Shown here piece after piece: positions 1 to 10,396 of a DNA stretch of 64,000 nt; position 1 is the stretch's first letter; each line of letters starts with the position of its first letter. Origin of the DNA: Ichthyophis bannanicus (lineage: Eukaryota > Chordata > Amphibia > Gymnophiona > Ichthyophiidae); assembly GCA_033557465.1 (NCBI GenBank), contig CM066037.1, positions 203,917,156 through 203,981,155 of the forward strand. The letters run 5' to 3'. A program made the position numbers and the translations under genes. The notes below the pieces were generated by a model. That model was not told the origin of the DNA. It ran no database searches and was given only the letters and a program-made list of their open reading frames with translations.

Positions 1-115
1 AAAGGGTTGTTTTCCCCTACCAGCAGATCGGTGGAGACAAAGAACCAATGAAAAGCCAAGGTTTCAATAATATCACTCCCATGCCTCTATTTGCCTCTGG
101 CACCAGAGGTCTCCA
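1..115 (+). repeat. C1 left inverted terminal repeat (inner part)
   Basis: The segment from CCCCTACCAGCAGAT through the GAACCAATGAAAAGCC block is, in reverse complement, present at 48560-48675 with only scattered mismatches. The same block begins a related element at 52486-52560, which shows that the true left end lies just outside the window. Confidence 0.85.
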
Positions 116-917
116 GCATATGGTGGATGGATTTTCTCCTCTCTGTAGAAAATCTGAAGTTTGAGAGGAAAAGAGTTTGATTAAACGCTCGTAAATGACC
201 ACCTTGTACTGTATACAGAAAGGTGACTCTCTTATTTGAGCGCAATGTAGGAGCCACAGGAGGAGAGAAAATTGGTTCAGCTCCACACTCGCATCATAAG
301 AGCCTGTTGAGAAGCCAAAACTGGAAGGATTTGGAAGGATCTTGAAGAGTACAGCAGTCTCACACAACCTCAGCACCCTTCCCCCCTCCTCTTTTCCCCC
401 CTGCTCCCTCCCGAAGATTGCAGAAGGCTCTGAGGAATCTGCCTGCCAGCCCCCTTCCACATAGTGCTGTACAAACAAAACCAGCCAGCAAAGCGGTTTC
501 AGGGGAGTAGAGCTGAGCCCAGCAAGGATCCTATGCTTGGGGCTCTCAGTGGGTGAGTCCAAGGCTTTGCCTTGTCATTGTTTTTGTTGGGGGCTCCCGG
601 TTCTGTCTCTGAGGGTTGCAATTCGTGGTGGACTGTTAGCGACCGTTAGCACTGAGTGGGGGTTTCCCGCTCTTTTCTGCATGTTTTAGTAATGTTTTTG
701 CCTATTGTGCACCTAATGGTCGCGTGGTCCTAGCGTGCGTTCCGCTCAAGTGGCTCCAATGTGCTCTCCTTACCTAGCGCCTTTAATGTACATAACGTAA
801 AAGCACAGCTAATGCACGCTTGCAGGTTGATACTTAGGGTAAGTATCACAAGAGCACACACTAACTCTGTCTTCTTCCTGGAAACATTGTTTGACCTGTG
901 GTAAGTAAGGAGCCTCC
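116..917 (+). other. C1 5' noncoding region
   Basis: There is no convincing coding sequence here. A 181-codon open frame on the minus strand (17-562) runs through the ITR. Its last part recurs as a frame in the right ITR at 48419-48664, so it is a by-product of the repeat. The region lies between the C1 ITR and its gag and is probably the element's leader and promoter region, but I see no promoter motif I can defend. Confidence 0.5.
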
Positions 918-1797
918 TCTTTATTTATTTTATTTATTTATTTATTTAACATTTTCTTCTATACCGCGCTATTAAAATCAGCGCGGTGTACATCGAACAA
1001 GAATACTGCAATGTATACAAATAACATTGAGTTTACAAATAACAGGGAATTGAACATGGGGGAGAAAACGGGGAAACTAAATACATATTAACTCAAACTA
1101 TGTACAATGCTCTAATGTAACTGGGTGTTGCATTAGTTTTGTGAAGGTTGGTAGGGTTTGGGGGACTACCTATTATTTGTGGTGTTGACGTGCAGGGGCG
1201 ACTGGTGTGTGGGGGAAGTTTGCAGGTTGTTAGTTGTGCTTCTATCGCTGGAGGTTTCTGAGTAGCATTTTGTGAACAGGTGGAGCTTTATGGCTTTTCT
1301 AAATAGGATGAGGCTTTTTATTCCACGGATTTCGTGGGGGAGTGCATTCCAGTTTGAAGGGGCAAATAATGAGAAGGCTCTGTTGGAGGTAGCTTTTGTG
1401 CACTTAGTCATTAACTTAGGGACTGCTAATGTGTTCCGTGCAGTAGATCTTCTGTTTCTGTTTTCTGGGGTGCCATGAATTAATTTGCTGATTGGTGTAG
1501 GGGGGTAGTTATTTAGGGCTTTGAAAGTGAGGACCAATGATTTGTATTGGAGCCTGGCATGTAGAGGTAGCCAATGCAATTCTTTCATGATGGGTGTTAT
1601 GTGGTCGGATCTTGACGATCCGGAGAGGACTCTTGCGGCTGCATTCAAGGCTAAGCGGAGGGGGTTTAAAGTTGATTGTGGGAGGCCGTGCAGGATGATG
1701 TTTGCAAAATCGACATGTGGAAGGACTAGTGCCTGGAAGGTTGTCCGATAGTCTGTGAAGTCCAGTAGGTGTCGAAGGTACCAGTGCAGTACCGGAG
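918..1797 (-). mobile_element. L2-like LINE, 3' fragment, inserted in C1
   Basis: The fragment is 5'-truncated. It reads on the minus strand from RT C-terminal coding (about 1797) to a TAAA-type tail, seen as TTTATTTA repeats at 920-950. Just inside the tail lies the hairpin-like block containing ACCGCGCTATT and CAGCGCGGT (961-1000). The same block ends the SINE at 21544-21843 and the LINE at 25495-25556, so all three share one 3' tail. It separates the C1 leader from C1 gag. Confidence 0.8.
1166..1797 (-). pseudogene. L2-like LINE reverse transcriptase, C-terminal part
   Basis: The translated segment contains YRTTFQALVLPHVDFAN, LNAAARVLSG, LHWLPLHARL and FSLFAPSNWNALP. These are typical of the region downstream of the RT thumb in L2/CR1-superfamily LINEs. 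Only about 200 codons remain, with no catalytic RT motifs, so this is a 5'-truncated dead copy. A near-relative of the same frame occurs on the plus strand at 24749-25250. Confidence 0.8.
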
Positions 1798-2693
1798 GCC
1801 TGAATTCTGGATTCTGCCTTTCCTGCATAGCAGCTTCTGAGTCGCCCCTGGTGGGCATGCTTTCCCCCTTTCAGTGGGGGGATGCGATTAGTCCACCTGT
1901 ACCTGCATCAGGGAAGGAGGTGAAGGATGGTGCTATGAATAGGGATATTCAGCCAGCTGGAGACTCTAGCAATCGTGCTGTGAGCCGCTCTTCATCCTCT
2001 AGGGGATCTGTAGCGGCTATGTCCCCTGGTGTTGGGGAGCCTTATCCAAGAGGAGAGCTTTCAGATTGTGCTCCCTATAATTCTTTTCCTTTTTGCAACA
2101 GGCCTGGTCCTTCTGGCATGGAAATTCAGACCCTGCAGCCTCTGGGTGTCCCCGGATGCAGTCTCATGCCAGGCAGGCTGAAAGTGAAAGCCCTGTTCGA
2201 TTGCCTTTGGTTAAGCGTCCCTGGCCCAGGGCACGCCCTGGAGACAGGGAACAGTTGGGGGCTATCCGAGATGTTGACTATGTTTTCGATTCAGATGAGT
2301 CTGTATTGGGCTCTGATGGGGATGAAGAAATGCTCTCACCTTCAGAAGATTCTGCAGAGGCCGGCATGATCTGCCTCGTCAGGAAGGAGGAACTGGCAGC
2401 ATTGATTACCAGGATCTCATCTGCCTTGAACTTGATGGATGCTTCCAGCACGGAGCAGGAGCTGAAGGTACAGCCTCTTCTTCAAGGGGTCTGGAAATCC
2501 ACTGCTTTTTTTTCCCGTTCCCGAAAGTGTTCAAGGATATGATCTGGTCAGAGTGGGATTTCCCAGATTCCCTACCTAAAGGGTTAAGGGGTGTATAAGA
2601 TGATCTATGCTCTCGTGGAGGAGTAGCATGGTGAGTGGTTTGATATTCCAAGGTGGATATTCAAGTCGTGGCTGTTACCAGATGGACCATCAT
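1798..2693 (+). pseudogene. C1 gag, N-terminal and middle part (broken)
   Basis: These are acidic, Ser/Pro-rich reading frames. They include VDYVFDSDESVLGSDGDEEM around 2268-2330 and a Leu-rich stretch (ELAALITRISSALNL) near 2390-2440, in the place where the DIRS gag lies. The frame closes at 2542. It then continues, with lesions, to the B1 junction at 2693, where the sequence resumes at 37436. There is no recognisable N-terminal Cys/His module. It was assigned from position inside C1 and from the resumed gag C-terminus, which matches C2. Confidence 0.6.
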
Positions 2694-2870
2694 TTCTCCA
2701 GGAACAAGCAGGAAGTCAGTCCTCACATATGGTTGACTTCGGCACCGACAGAGCTCTCGTGGAAGCATCCCCCCAGCTTTCAAAGAAAGCCTTTGGAAGA
2801 TGCTACCACGCATTCATGGTCCCCTTCCCACCCAAGGGTGCCATCTTGCTCGGTCTCCTTTTTTTCCGTG
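2694..2870 (+). repeat. B1 left inverted terminal repeat
   Basis: The repeat begins CTCCAGGAACAAGCAGGAAG and continues through TCCTCACATATGG and the TTTCAAAGAAAGCCTTTGG block to the GGGTGCCATCTTG block. The reverse complement of this array ends B1 at 37255-37435, and related copies bound B2, B3 and B4. The internal palindrome has decayed in this copy (TTCGGCACCGACAG). Confidence 0.85.
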
Positions 2871-3102
2871 GAGCCCTTCAGATGTCAGTCTGGCTTGTCC
2901 ACAGAAAAGTTGATTTTTCAGCCTGAGTTTCATACTCGCCTCCGGTACTGCACTGGTACTCTTCCCACCACTCGACCTTGCTGTCTCAGCATCGAGTTGG
3001 GGTACTTTTTGTCGTTATTTTTTCTCTTTGGTGTCTTCGCGCCTTTTTTCCAACTGGAAGCTCGGCAGGTCTTCAACATCGCTGGGATACAATTTTTCCC
3101 CC

Positions 3103-4990
3103 ATGGCTACCAGTGGCTTTAAAAAGTGTGATCGGTGTGCCAGAATTATATCTTTGACTGACACACACGACTGCTGTCTTCCCTGTCTTGGGCCGGACCA
3201 TGACCCCACAGCATGCAGTCTCTCAAAAAGATGTGCAACCAGGCCCTCAAGAGCTGCCAGCAGTAGCAGGATAAGTCCCTCCCCCTCTGAGTCCCTGGTA
3301 CCTCAGAAGGCCAGGGCTTCATCTGAAGCCATGGCGTCTCAGGGCAGCTCTATGGAACCAGAGCGGTTCCATGGTTCTTCAGAAAGGGGGTCTCCCTCGA
3401 GGTAACCCAAGAAGAAGACGACGATCTCGAAGGTGGTGTCCCTGGACAGATCAGACAGGCTGGGTGCTTCCCTAGCCAGGTTCTGCAGTCTGAGATGTTC
3501 ATCCGAGGGATCGGAGAAGGAGCGGCCTGCAAAGGTCACCCGAAAGGACTGTACCTCGGACCAGCCTCGGTTGCCAGATACCATCCTTGTTGAGGGGGAA
3601 CTGGTGTCAGGCCCAATTCCTTCGGTGCCTGCACTGATGGCTGTGGAGCCTTCTGGCCTGGAGTCCAGAATGGCAGTCCTGGAACCCAGTTTGTCTGCCT
3701 TTATAGACCAGCACCTGGCGCTGTTGTCTGGCACTGCCGGTTCCTCTGCCCCGACCACCGGGCCCCCGATGTCAAAGATGTCCCTGGAGGCCGAGCCGAT
3801 CCTCATCCGAAGTCTCAATCTGGTTCCCGCTCGACGGGGCCACTATTGTCCCCAGCCAGTGCAGTCGGTGCCAGCCGCAGGATCTCTGAGGGCCGCAGAC
3901 CAGCCTTCCATTGAGTCCTCGACGGATTGCTCCAAGTGGGAGATGAAGGACGATGAGTTGCCTGACACCCATCGCCATCGCAACGTCCCCTCAGACTCTC
4001 CCACTTCAGAGCCCTGGCAGCGGTCTCCGCTGGAGGACATGGCATTCCATGATTTTGTCGGGGCATTTCTAAGCCCTAGCGGTACCGATGTAATCGGAGG
4101 AGGACCCTTGGGCGGAAGAGCTAGAAATCATCCAGTACAAGGCCCCTCTGAGGGAATTGCTTATGGTGCCCATCCTGCAATGGCTAATGCTCCGTATGCG
4201 GGAGACATCGGCATCAGTGCCGGTGGTGAGCAAGCAACTTGACTTGATGTATCAAGTCAGCTGGAGCCCGGGCTTCCAGAAATCACAGCCACCGCATAAC
4301 TCCAAGGGGGTGGACTCGGCCATGCGTTTACTGAAGAGTCAGAAGACGCACTTCTTGGTGCCTCATGGCAGGGAAGCGCGCACCTTGGACGCCCTCGACA
4401 GAAAGTGTTACCAGGGCTCGATGCTCATCGGCTACATCCAGGCCTACCAGCTGTACATGGGCATGTACTTGAGAGCCCTGGCGAAGTAAATTGCCAGGTT
4501 CTCGGGTGGTCTGTCCAAGGAACCCCTGCAGCGGTTCAAAAACATGGCCAAGGCCGTCTGTGAGTGCTACAAGTTTGTCTTGGGCAGCCTATGACGGCTT
4601 TGAGTCAGTGGCTCGAGTAGCGGCGGCGAGCATTGGTGCCCAACGCTAGGCTTGGCTACATTCGTCCGATCTCAAGCAGTGGGTTCAGGACTAATTGGTC
4701 GATGTCCTATGCCAAATAGAGAACCTCTTTGGCAAACCCATGACTGACAAGGCTGCCGAGCTGGAGACAGAGTTCATGACGAGGACCACGCTTTCTAAAA
4801 AGACAGTTGCCCTTCCCCGATGGAAGGGCTCCAGGTAAAAAAAAAACCCTTCCACTTGAGAAAAGGGGCTGCTTACAGAAACTACCCACCTTTTCAGGCC
4901 TCCCTGGCTCCCTAGCAGGGTCAGCAGGCCAAGGGAAATGGGCATGGCCCTCGTAAGCAGAAGGCTCCCAACCCCCAGGTGTCAGCCCCG
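3103..4990 (+). pseudogene. B1 gag (broken)
   Basis: The start is at 3103 (MATSGFKKCDRC), matching the intact B2 gag start. The N-terminus keeps CX2C, a THDCC…CLGPDH block and a downstream Cys. It continues in three frames (3433-4242, 4157-4489 and beyond), with stops, through blocks that recur in B2 gag such as GREARTLDAL and YQLYMGMYLRALAK. DIRS Gag is presumed to be the structural RNA-binding protein. This copy cannot make a full-length product. Confidence 0.8.
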
Positions 4991-4994
4991 GCCC

Positions 4995-6319
4995 AGCCAT
5001 GGGGGAATTTTTGACTCCTTGGGCATAGCCTTTCCACCCCAAGGAGGTCAGCAGCCCACAGGGAGACATCTGATCCACTATGCCCAAAGGTGGCTAACTA
5101 TCACCACCGATTCCTGGGCACTTTGGGTGGTCAGGGAGGGCTATCTCCTCCATCTGACTCAGACCCCCTTTCCGGGAGAGCCCCTCAGGTCTCCCCTTCA
5201 CTGGGACCTTCTACTAAAGGACTTCGCAGGTCTTCTCGAGGACAAAGCGGTGGAACCAGTACTGCACCATCTCAGGGGCAAGGGGTTCTACTCCAGGTAC
5301 TCCCTCATGCCAAAAAGGACTGGAGGCCTAAGGCCCATCCTCGATCTGTGCAACCTGAACAAGTTCTTGGCGAGAGAGAAGTTCAAGATGCTTTCCCTTG
5401 GATCATTGCTGCCTTACCTCTAGCAGGGAGATTGGCTATGCTCCTGGGATTTGAAGGATGCTTATACCCACATCCTCATTCACCCCAACCACAGGCAGTA
5501 CCAGATTGCGGCTCATGGTGCAGGGGGGCTACTACCAATACAGAGTGCTGCCCTTCAGCTTGGCCTCCGCTCCAAGGGCCTTCACAAAATGCCTGGCAGT
5601 CATAGCTGCCTTCCTCCACCTCCAGGGGGGGGGTCTTTGTCTTCCTCTACCTGGACGACTGGCTCATAAAAGGAGGCACGGCCTCAGATGTGCAGCAAGC
5701 AACTGCACGCACCATCCAGGTCCTGCAACACTTGGGGTTTGTGATAAACTGCCCAAAGTCCCAGCTTCTCCCGTCACAGTGTCTGGAGTTTATAGGGGCA
5801 AAACTGGAACACCATCCAGGCAAAGGCCTTCCTGACCGGAGACCGAGTCAACTGTCTCAGGGCCCTGGCCCTAGACGCACAGCACTGCCCCTCGGTACCC
5901 GCTCTGCTCCTCTTGTGCCTACTTCGGCATATGGCCTCCATGGTCCACGTCACCCCAGATGCCTGCCTCCAGATGAAGGCCGCGCAGTGGTGCCTTCAGG
6001 GCCATGGGATGCCTCTGGGACAAAGTCTCAGTGACCCACCAGTTGGCGGACTCTCTGACCTTGTGGCAGACTCCCCAAAACCTTGAGGTGGGGATGCCCT
6101 TCCAAGCCCCTTAAGGGTCCTCATCATGGATGCGTCCTTGTTCGGCTGGGGAGCCCACTGCAAGGAACTCCGTACCCAGAGCAGCTGGTCTCAGGACGAG
6201 AGCAACCAGCAGATCAACCTCCTGGAGCTACAGGCCATATAGTTAGCCCTCCGAGCCTTTTGTCACCGTCTACAGCACCAGCTGATGTCGGTCCAGACGG
6301 AGAGCCAGGTGGCAGTGTT
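4995..6319 (+). pseudogene. B1 RT and start of RNase H (broken)
   Basis: Frames at 4938-5423, 5458-5835 and others carry DIRS RT blocks. These are HHLRGKGFYSRYSL, GGLRPILDLCNLNKF, the YTHILIHPNHRQY segment and, after a shift, VLPFSLASAPRAFTKCLAV. A YLDDW-like segment is disrupted near 5640-5670. RNase H begins with IMDASLFGWGAHC near 6125 and QQINLLELQAI near 6210, and is cut at 6319 by A2. It resumes at 35484. Confidence 0.8.
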
Positions 6320-6485
6320 ATCTCCAGGAACAAGCAGGAATGAGTCTTCACATATGGGTACGTCGGTACCGACGGAGTCCGCGCGGGAACGCTTCCCAGC
6401 GTCCAATCAGAAAGCTTTTGGAAGCATCCCAACATGCCTGCGCGCTGCCTTCCTGCCTTCCCAACTGCCTCTCCTCGGTTTTCGT
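6320..6485 (+). repeat. A2 left inverted terminal repeat
   Basis: It begins ATCTCCAGGAACAAGCAGG, followed by CACATATGGGTA and the perfect palindrome CGTCGGTACCGACG at 6362-6375. The reverse complement is at 29530-29710. The same array starts A3 (17706) and A4 (41855). Confidence 0.9.
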
Positions 6486-6699
6486 TTTTCCGCGGAGCCG
6501 GCAGGATGTTCTCCTGTCACCGCAGAAAATTCTTCTTTTATTTTTTAGTTTTCTTGTGGTCGCGGCTGCCTTCCCCGACGCCACCGGTACCGTCGGTGTT
6601 TCTTTCTTATTTTCTTTTAAAATTTCTTCCTTAAGGAATATAAAATTTCTTCTTAGTGTTCACGGTTCTCAGGCCTTCTAGGCCTCTCCATTTTTCCTC

Positions 6700-7514
6700 A
6701 TGGAACCGCCAGCCATTTTCCCCAGGAAATGCACAAACTGTGGCGGTACAACTTTATTTTTAGACACTCACAATTGGTCTCTAACCTGCTTGGGTCCTGA
6801 CCATTGTCCTCCGGAGCCTTCGAGCACCAGTGCTGTGAGAAGCAGTTTTCAACATCGAGTTCCCCTCGACACGCGGTCCCCTTCCAACTTCAGGGCACCG
6901 ACTATATCTTCTTCTACACAGGATCAGGTAACCCAAAAACAGTCTGTTAAGACTAGCCAGTCCTCGAGCGGCAGTTCTCATGCACAGCATAGAGATGCCT
7001 CCGGCCTTGCCCTCGAGAATCCACTGGTTTCAAAACCCCGGTGGGAGTCTTCGGCCTCCAAAGCCTGTATGGGGTTTCAGGTTGTTCCTGAGGTTCACCC
7101 CTCACAGAACATACCTGAGCCATGTCCGGTGGTGGCATCCGCTTCGAGCGGTACCGATACCCCGGCATCGGCACCGGTGTTGGATGAAATATTCCTCACC
7201 GAGGATCGTCGTCTGGCGTCTCCGGTACCTACGGGGCCGGTGGATACGCTTCAGATCGATTTCACAGTATCGGTATCAACACCGATACGAGTTCCGACGT
7301 CGGTACCCTCCAGACGTGCATCGATAGACTCGCTTCCTTCGATGCCGAGTCTAGAATCGATCTCCAGTCTGGAGGACTGGGTACCGACTCGCCTTGGTAC
7401 CGACTCCCGTCGGTACCGAAGGCTTGGTTCTGATACCTCGGATCCGCAACCCTCGGTTCCACCGATACCGTTAGAGTTGCCACCGGCTGGTTTTCTTCCT
7501 CCGGCATCAGATTC
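6700..7514 (+). pseudogene. A2 gag, N-terminal part (cut by the ERV)
   Basis: The start at 6700 gives MEPPAIFPRKCTNCGG. The Cys/His module is CX2C, then H and C in the THNWSLTCLGPDH block. The distal CX2C pair seen in A4 is lost here. A long Ser/Pro/Thr-rich tail follows, written largely with CGGTACCG-type repeats. The frame is open until it runs into the ERV LTR at 7515, and the host sequence resumes at 16870. The open frame continues 124 codons into the LTR, but that part is not gag. Confidence 0.8.
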
Positions 7515-8077
7515 TGTAGTAGCGAAGTGCCCGCAACGAATAAAACCAGGAGTCTATTTACTAGGATTCAAACCAGTTTATTTGTGCACAGTCTCAGGCA
7601 CTTGTCACATTCAAAATGATCTGAGCATGGAGTTCAGCAAAACAGCAGCATTTATATCTTTCTTCATCAGCTCTACACATACAAACTCCTCATTGGTCCC
7701 GGTGGCCCCCCTCACCCCCATCCAATGGAGATCTCTGACCGGCCACCTGTTCTCCCCCTGCTCAGGCCTTTCTAGCCATGGCTCAGTTTCTAGACATAAT
7801 ACACTCTGCCTTACATTCTGCTTGCAAGGTCACTCCGCAGCACAGAAACTGTGTGAAAACAAGATACTGAAATACATCTGCGAATAACATAACAAGCTCA
7901 ATGGAAAAGTCTTGCATTCTTATCAAAGCAGTTTAAGCAGGTTTTCTAACTTCTACTGGCGTTTTGCTCTGCTCAGCTATAATGTTCTGAAGTGGGGGTT
8001 GGGGACTCAGGCCTAACATACAGGCCTCTGCTACATAACATACTTTTACAGGCTCTTCTAGGCCATAGCCTATCACA
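7515..8077 (-). repeat. ERV 3' LTR
   Basis: It is bounded by TG…CA and about 98% identical to the 5' LTR by eye. On the minus strand there is a TATA box (ATATAAA, complement of 7651-7657). A poly(A) signal AATAAA (complement of 7577-7582) lies about 70 bases downstream, so R begins roughly at 7625 and U5 ends at 7515. Confidence 0.95.
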
Positions 8078-8088
8078 TTCCCCCCTTT
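8078..8088 (-). promoter_or_regulatory. ERV polypurine tract
   Basis: On the minus strand a purine run of A3G6A2 type abuts the 3' LTR start (TGTGATAGG). This is the expected plus-strand DNA primer of a retrovirus. Confidence 0.9.
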
Positions 8089-8144
8089 GATTATTCTCAC
8101 CCGCAAGTGAGAAAGGGTGAGAATCAAATCACACATATGGCACC

Positions 8145-8345
8145 TTAGACTAGGGTGGAGGGATCACTCTGTGGTATAGGGTAGTAGTCCCACATTGCCA
8201 GTATCTGTGCAGCTGCCTTATGGTCAATAATACTATCAATGGTTGAGTTCAGCATACGCAAGCATAAGGGAAGGAAACATGGGATGCACAAGCAAACAGC
8301 CACAATTAGTAATAGAATCAATACAAGTGTCTTCAGGCCGCCCAT
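8145..8345 (-). pseudogene. ERV env membrane anchor and tail, out of frame with env
   Basis: A 66-codon frame with a strongly hydrophobic span (LKTLVLILLLIVAVCLCIP), then a Cys/Leu-rich juxtamembrane part and a short tail ending at 8145. It overlaps the last codons of env (8333-10312) in another frame. It is therefore the transmembrane anchor and cytoplasmic tail, separated from env by an indel near 8340. It is not a gene on its own. Confidence 0.85.
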
Positions 8346-10312
8346 ACCTGAAAACCACGAACCGAACCAAACCAGCCATCAAGTTGCAAGCCATGCCAAG
8401 TTTGGACTGGGACATAAGTTTGCTTTCTCATGTGATTGGCTATATCTTCTACAACTTGCCTTTCATTATCAATTTGCAAACAACAGTTAGTTAAATTAAG
8501 CTTGCCACATACTCCTCCTTCAGCTGCAAGCAGATAATCTAATGCTAAGTGGTTCTGGTAAATGGCTGTACGCATCTGTATGGCTTGTTTGGCTAACAAG
8601 GTTAGTGCTCTACTAGTTTCATTGGTTATAATTTCAACAACAGCTTGCAAACGTATAATACGGTCCAACATATACACAGGAGTGCGGTAGCCCCAAGAAC
8701 CATCTTGTGCCCAGGTAGCAGGTCCATAGTAAGAAACAATTCTCTCTGGCGGCCATTCTTCAGAGGTTGCATCCCATTTGTCCCACTGGCCGATTTTGAG
8801 AGCCTCTCGCTTCTGTCGACTTTTGTATACAGGGAATCCCAATTGTTCTCTGTGGGATAGGGGCAAAAGGAAGAAAGATGGTCGTATGGTTCCTTGAACA
8901 CACGCCCCTCCCCAATTGGCAGGGAGTTTAGCATATGCTCGAGTGCCACAAATCCAATAAAGTCCAGGTGGAGCTTGCCAGGTGTTATGCGTAGCCAGAT
9001 TCGTCCATATCCTGGCCAAGTGAAGAAAACTGATCAAAGGATTAGAGGGTTCCGGAGTATTGGCTCCTGACCACCAAGAAGTCTTCCCAATAGTAGCATT
9101 GTAATATTTCTGGTTCAAACAGACCAACTGTCCTACTAGTGCAGTCAATTGTGGTCCCGCCCGTACAAAACACAGTTTACCCATTATGGAGTGGGCGAGG
9201 ACCCATTCATTGGTAGTGTTATGGACATCAGTCTGGTTATATGGTATGGAATAGTTCAGTTCTTGTGCTTCCCAAGGCCACTGGTCTTCCATTTGAGTTC
9301 CTCCACAAAAGAGACAGTCCGAGACATGGAGGCTGGAGGCCACAGCTCCAGCTAGTTTGATGAGTAAATTCTGTGAAGCGTGGGGAACTACAAATTCTGC
9401 CTTCATGGCCTCATGGAAGGTATGATGTATGCGATTAGGTGAAGAAACATGAGTCTTTACATTCAGTTGGATGAATACGATGGTTCCAGGATCAGTTCCA
9501 CCTCCTGCTATGCGCAGGCCAAATCGAAATCCTTGCTTCCTTTGGCTGTGGTTGAAGATCTGAAGTCGTAGGGGATTGCATGTACTTTTCTTGCATTTGT
9601 TGGGTTCTAGTAGGGGTAATCTTTCCAGCATAGCTTTGCGATTATCTCCAGTCTGTCCTGTAGGGCCACCAGACCAGGTAGCATAGTACACACAGTCCCA
9701 CTTTGGGCAGTAGTAGTCTGCTTCTGATGATTTGCTATACGTTGTTGGGGAGTGTATTCCAGTGCACATCCCCCATCTGGACGCACCTTCAGGACACATA
9801 TATTTCTCATCATAATAGTAAGCTTGTTCCCATGATCCGCACCTGTAGTAATTATTTCTGTTAATTAAGTCACAGGCATCAAAATACAGGTACGCAGGTT
9901 GGGTGGGATCAGAGAGTTGACTAGTAGCGTTGACAAGGGCTCCATCTTTCAGTTCCAGGACATAGTAAGATGGATTCTGTCGGGGTCTGAAACAAGTACG
10001 GGTCTTTCCCTTTGTACAGACGTTCAGTTCTGTACCATTATAGATACACTGGCTGACTATGCCAGTACAAGTATAGTAAGAGTGATAAAGTAGAGTCTGA
10101 GTGACTTGCATTCCAGTTCGGGTGGTGGTTATACAGGCTGCACAAGGGGGCAAAGCAAGAGTGGTTCTCAAGAGTCCCAGGGCTACCGCAAGAATGAAAC
10201 AGCAATTAGTAAGCATCATGATCATAGTCTCTAAATGATTGATAGAGGTAGGTAATGGTTGATTGAAGTAGGTAGATAATGATTGATAGAGTCTGAAATG
10301 TGGATAAAGCAA
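8333..10312 (-). CDS. env: ERV envelope glycoprotein, open frame lacking the membrane anchor
   Basis: The frame is open for 659 codons. The likely start is Met30 (10225), giving a signal peptide (FILAVALGLL) cleaved near residue 54. The surface subunit has many Cys, several N-glycosylation sites and a CXXC (CLFC, 333-336). A furin-type site RQKR is at 499-502. The transmembrane subunit has a heptad region (about 545-600) and CX6CC at 602-610. This pattern is that of gamma-type Env with covalently linked subunits. Two oddities: the 45 residues after the cleavage site are polar, with no hydrophobic fusion peptide, and a frameshift near 8340 replaces the membrane span with a short unrelated tail. 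A product, if made, would probably be soluble. There are no internal stops although gag and pol have many. Confidence 0.9.
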   Translation of the reverse strand: MLYPHFRLYQSLSTYFNQPLPTSINHLETMIMMLTNCCFILAVALGLLRTTLALPPCAACITTTRTGMQVTQTLLYHSYYTCTGIVSQCIYNGTELNVCTKGKTRTCFRPRQNPSYYVLELKDGALVNATSQLSDPTQPAYLYFDACDLINRNNYYRCGSWEQAYYYDEKYMCPEGASRWGMCTGIHSPTTYSKSSEADYYCPKWDCVYYATWSGGPTGQTGDNRKAMLERLPLLEPNKCKKSTCNPLRLQIFNHSQRKQGFRFGLRIAGGGTDPGTIVFIQLNVKTHVSSPNRIHHTFHEAMKAEFVVPHASQNLLIKLAGAVASSLHVSDCLFCGGTQMEDQWPWEAQELNYSIPYNQTDVHNTTNEWVLAHSIMGKLCFVRAGPQLTALVGQLVCLNQKYYNATIGKTSWWSGANTPEPSNPLISFLHLARIWTNLATHNTWQAPPGLYWICGTRAYAKLPANWGGACVQGTIRPSFFLLPLSHREQLGFPVYKSRQKREALKIGQWDKWDATSEEWPPERIVSYYGPATWAQDGSWGYRTPVYMLDRIIRLQAVVEIITNETSRALTLLAKQAIQMRTAIYQNHLALDYLLAAEGGVCGKLNLTNCCLQIDNERQVVEDIANHMRKQTYVPVQTWHGLQLDGWFGSVRGFQVWAA

Positions 10313-10396
10313 AACTGAAGGACGTCTCTTTCTTTGATATCCAGGAGCAGGTTGGCAAAGTCTTTACGATGACGGATCTTGTCTTCGCAGCGTGAG

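Noticed and set aside
17..562. A 181-codon minus-strand open frame
   Set aside because: It crosses the C1 ITR, and its last part recurs as a frame in the other ITR (48419-48664). No domain is present.
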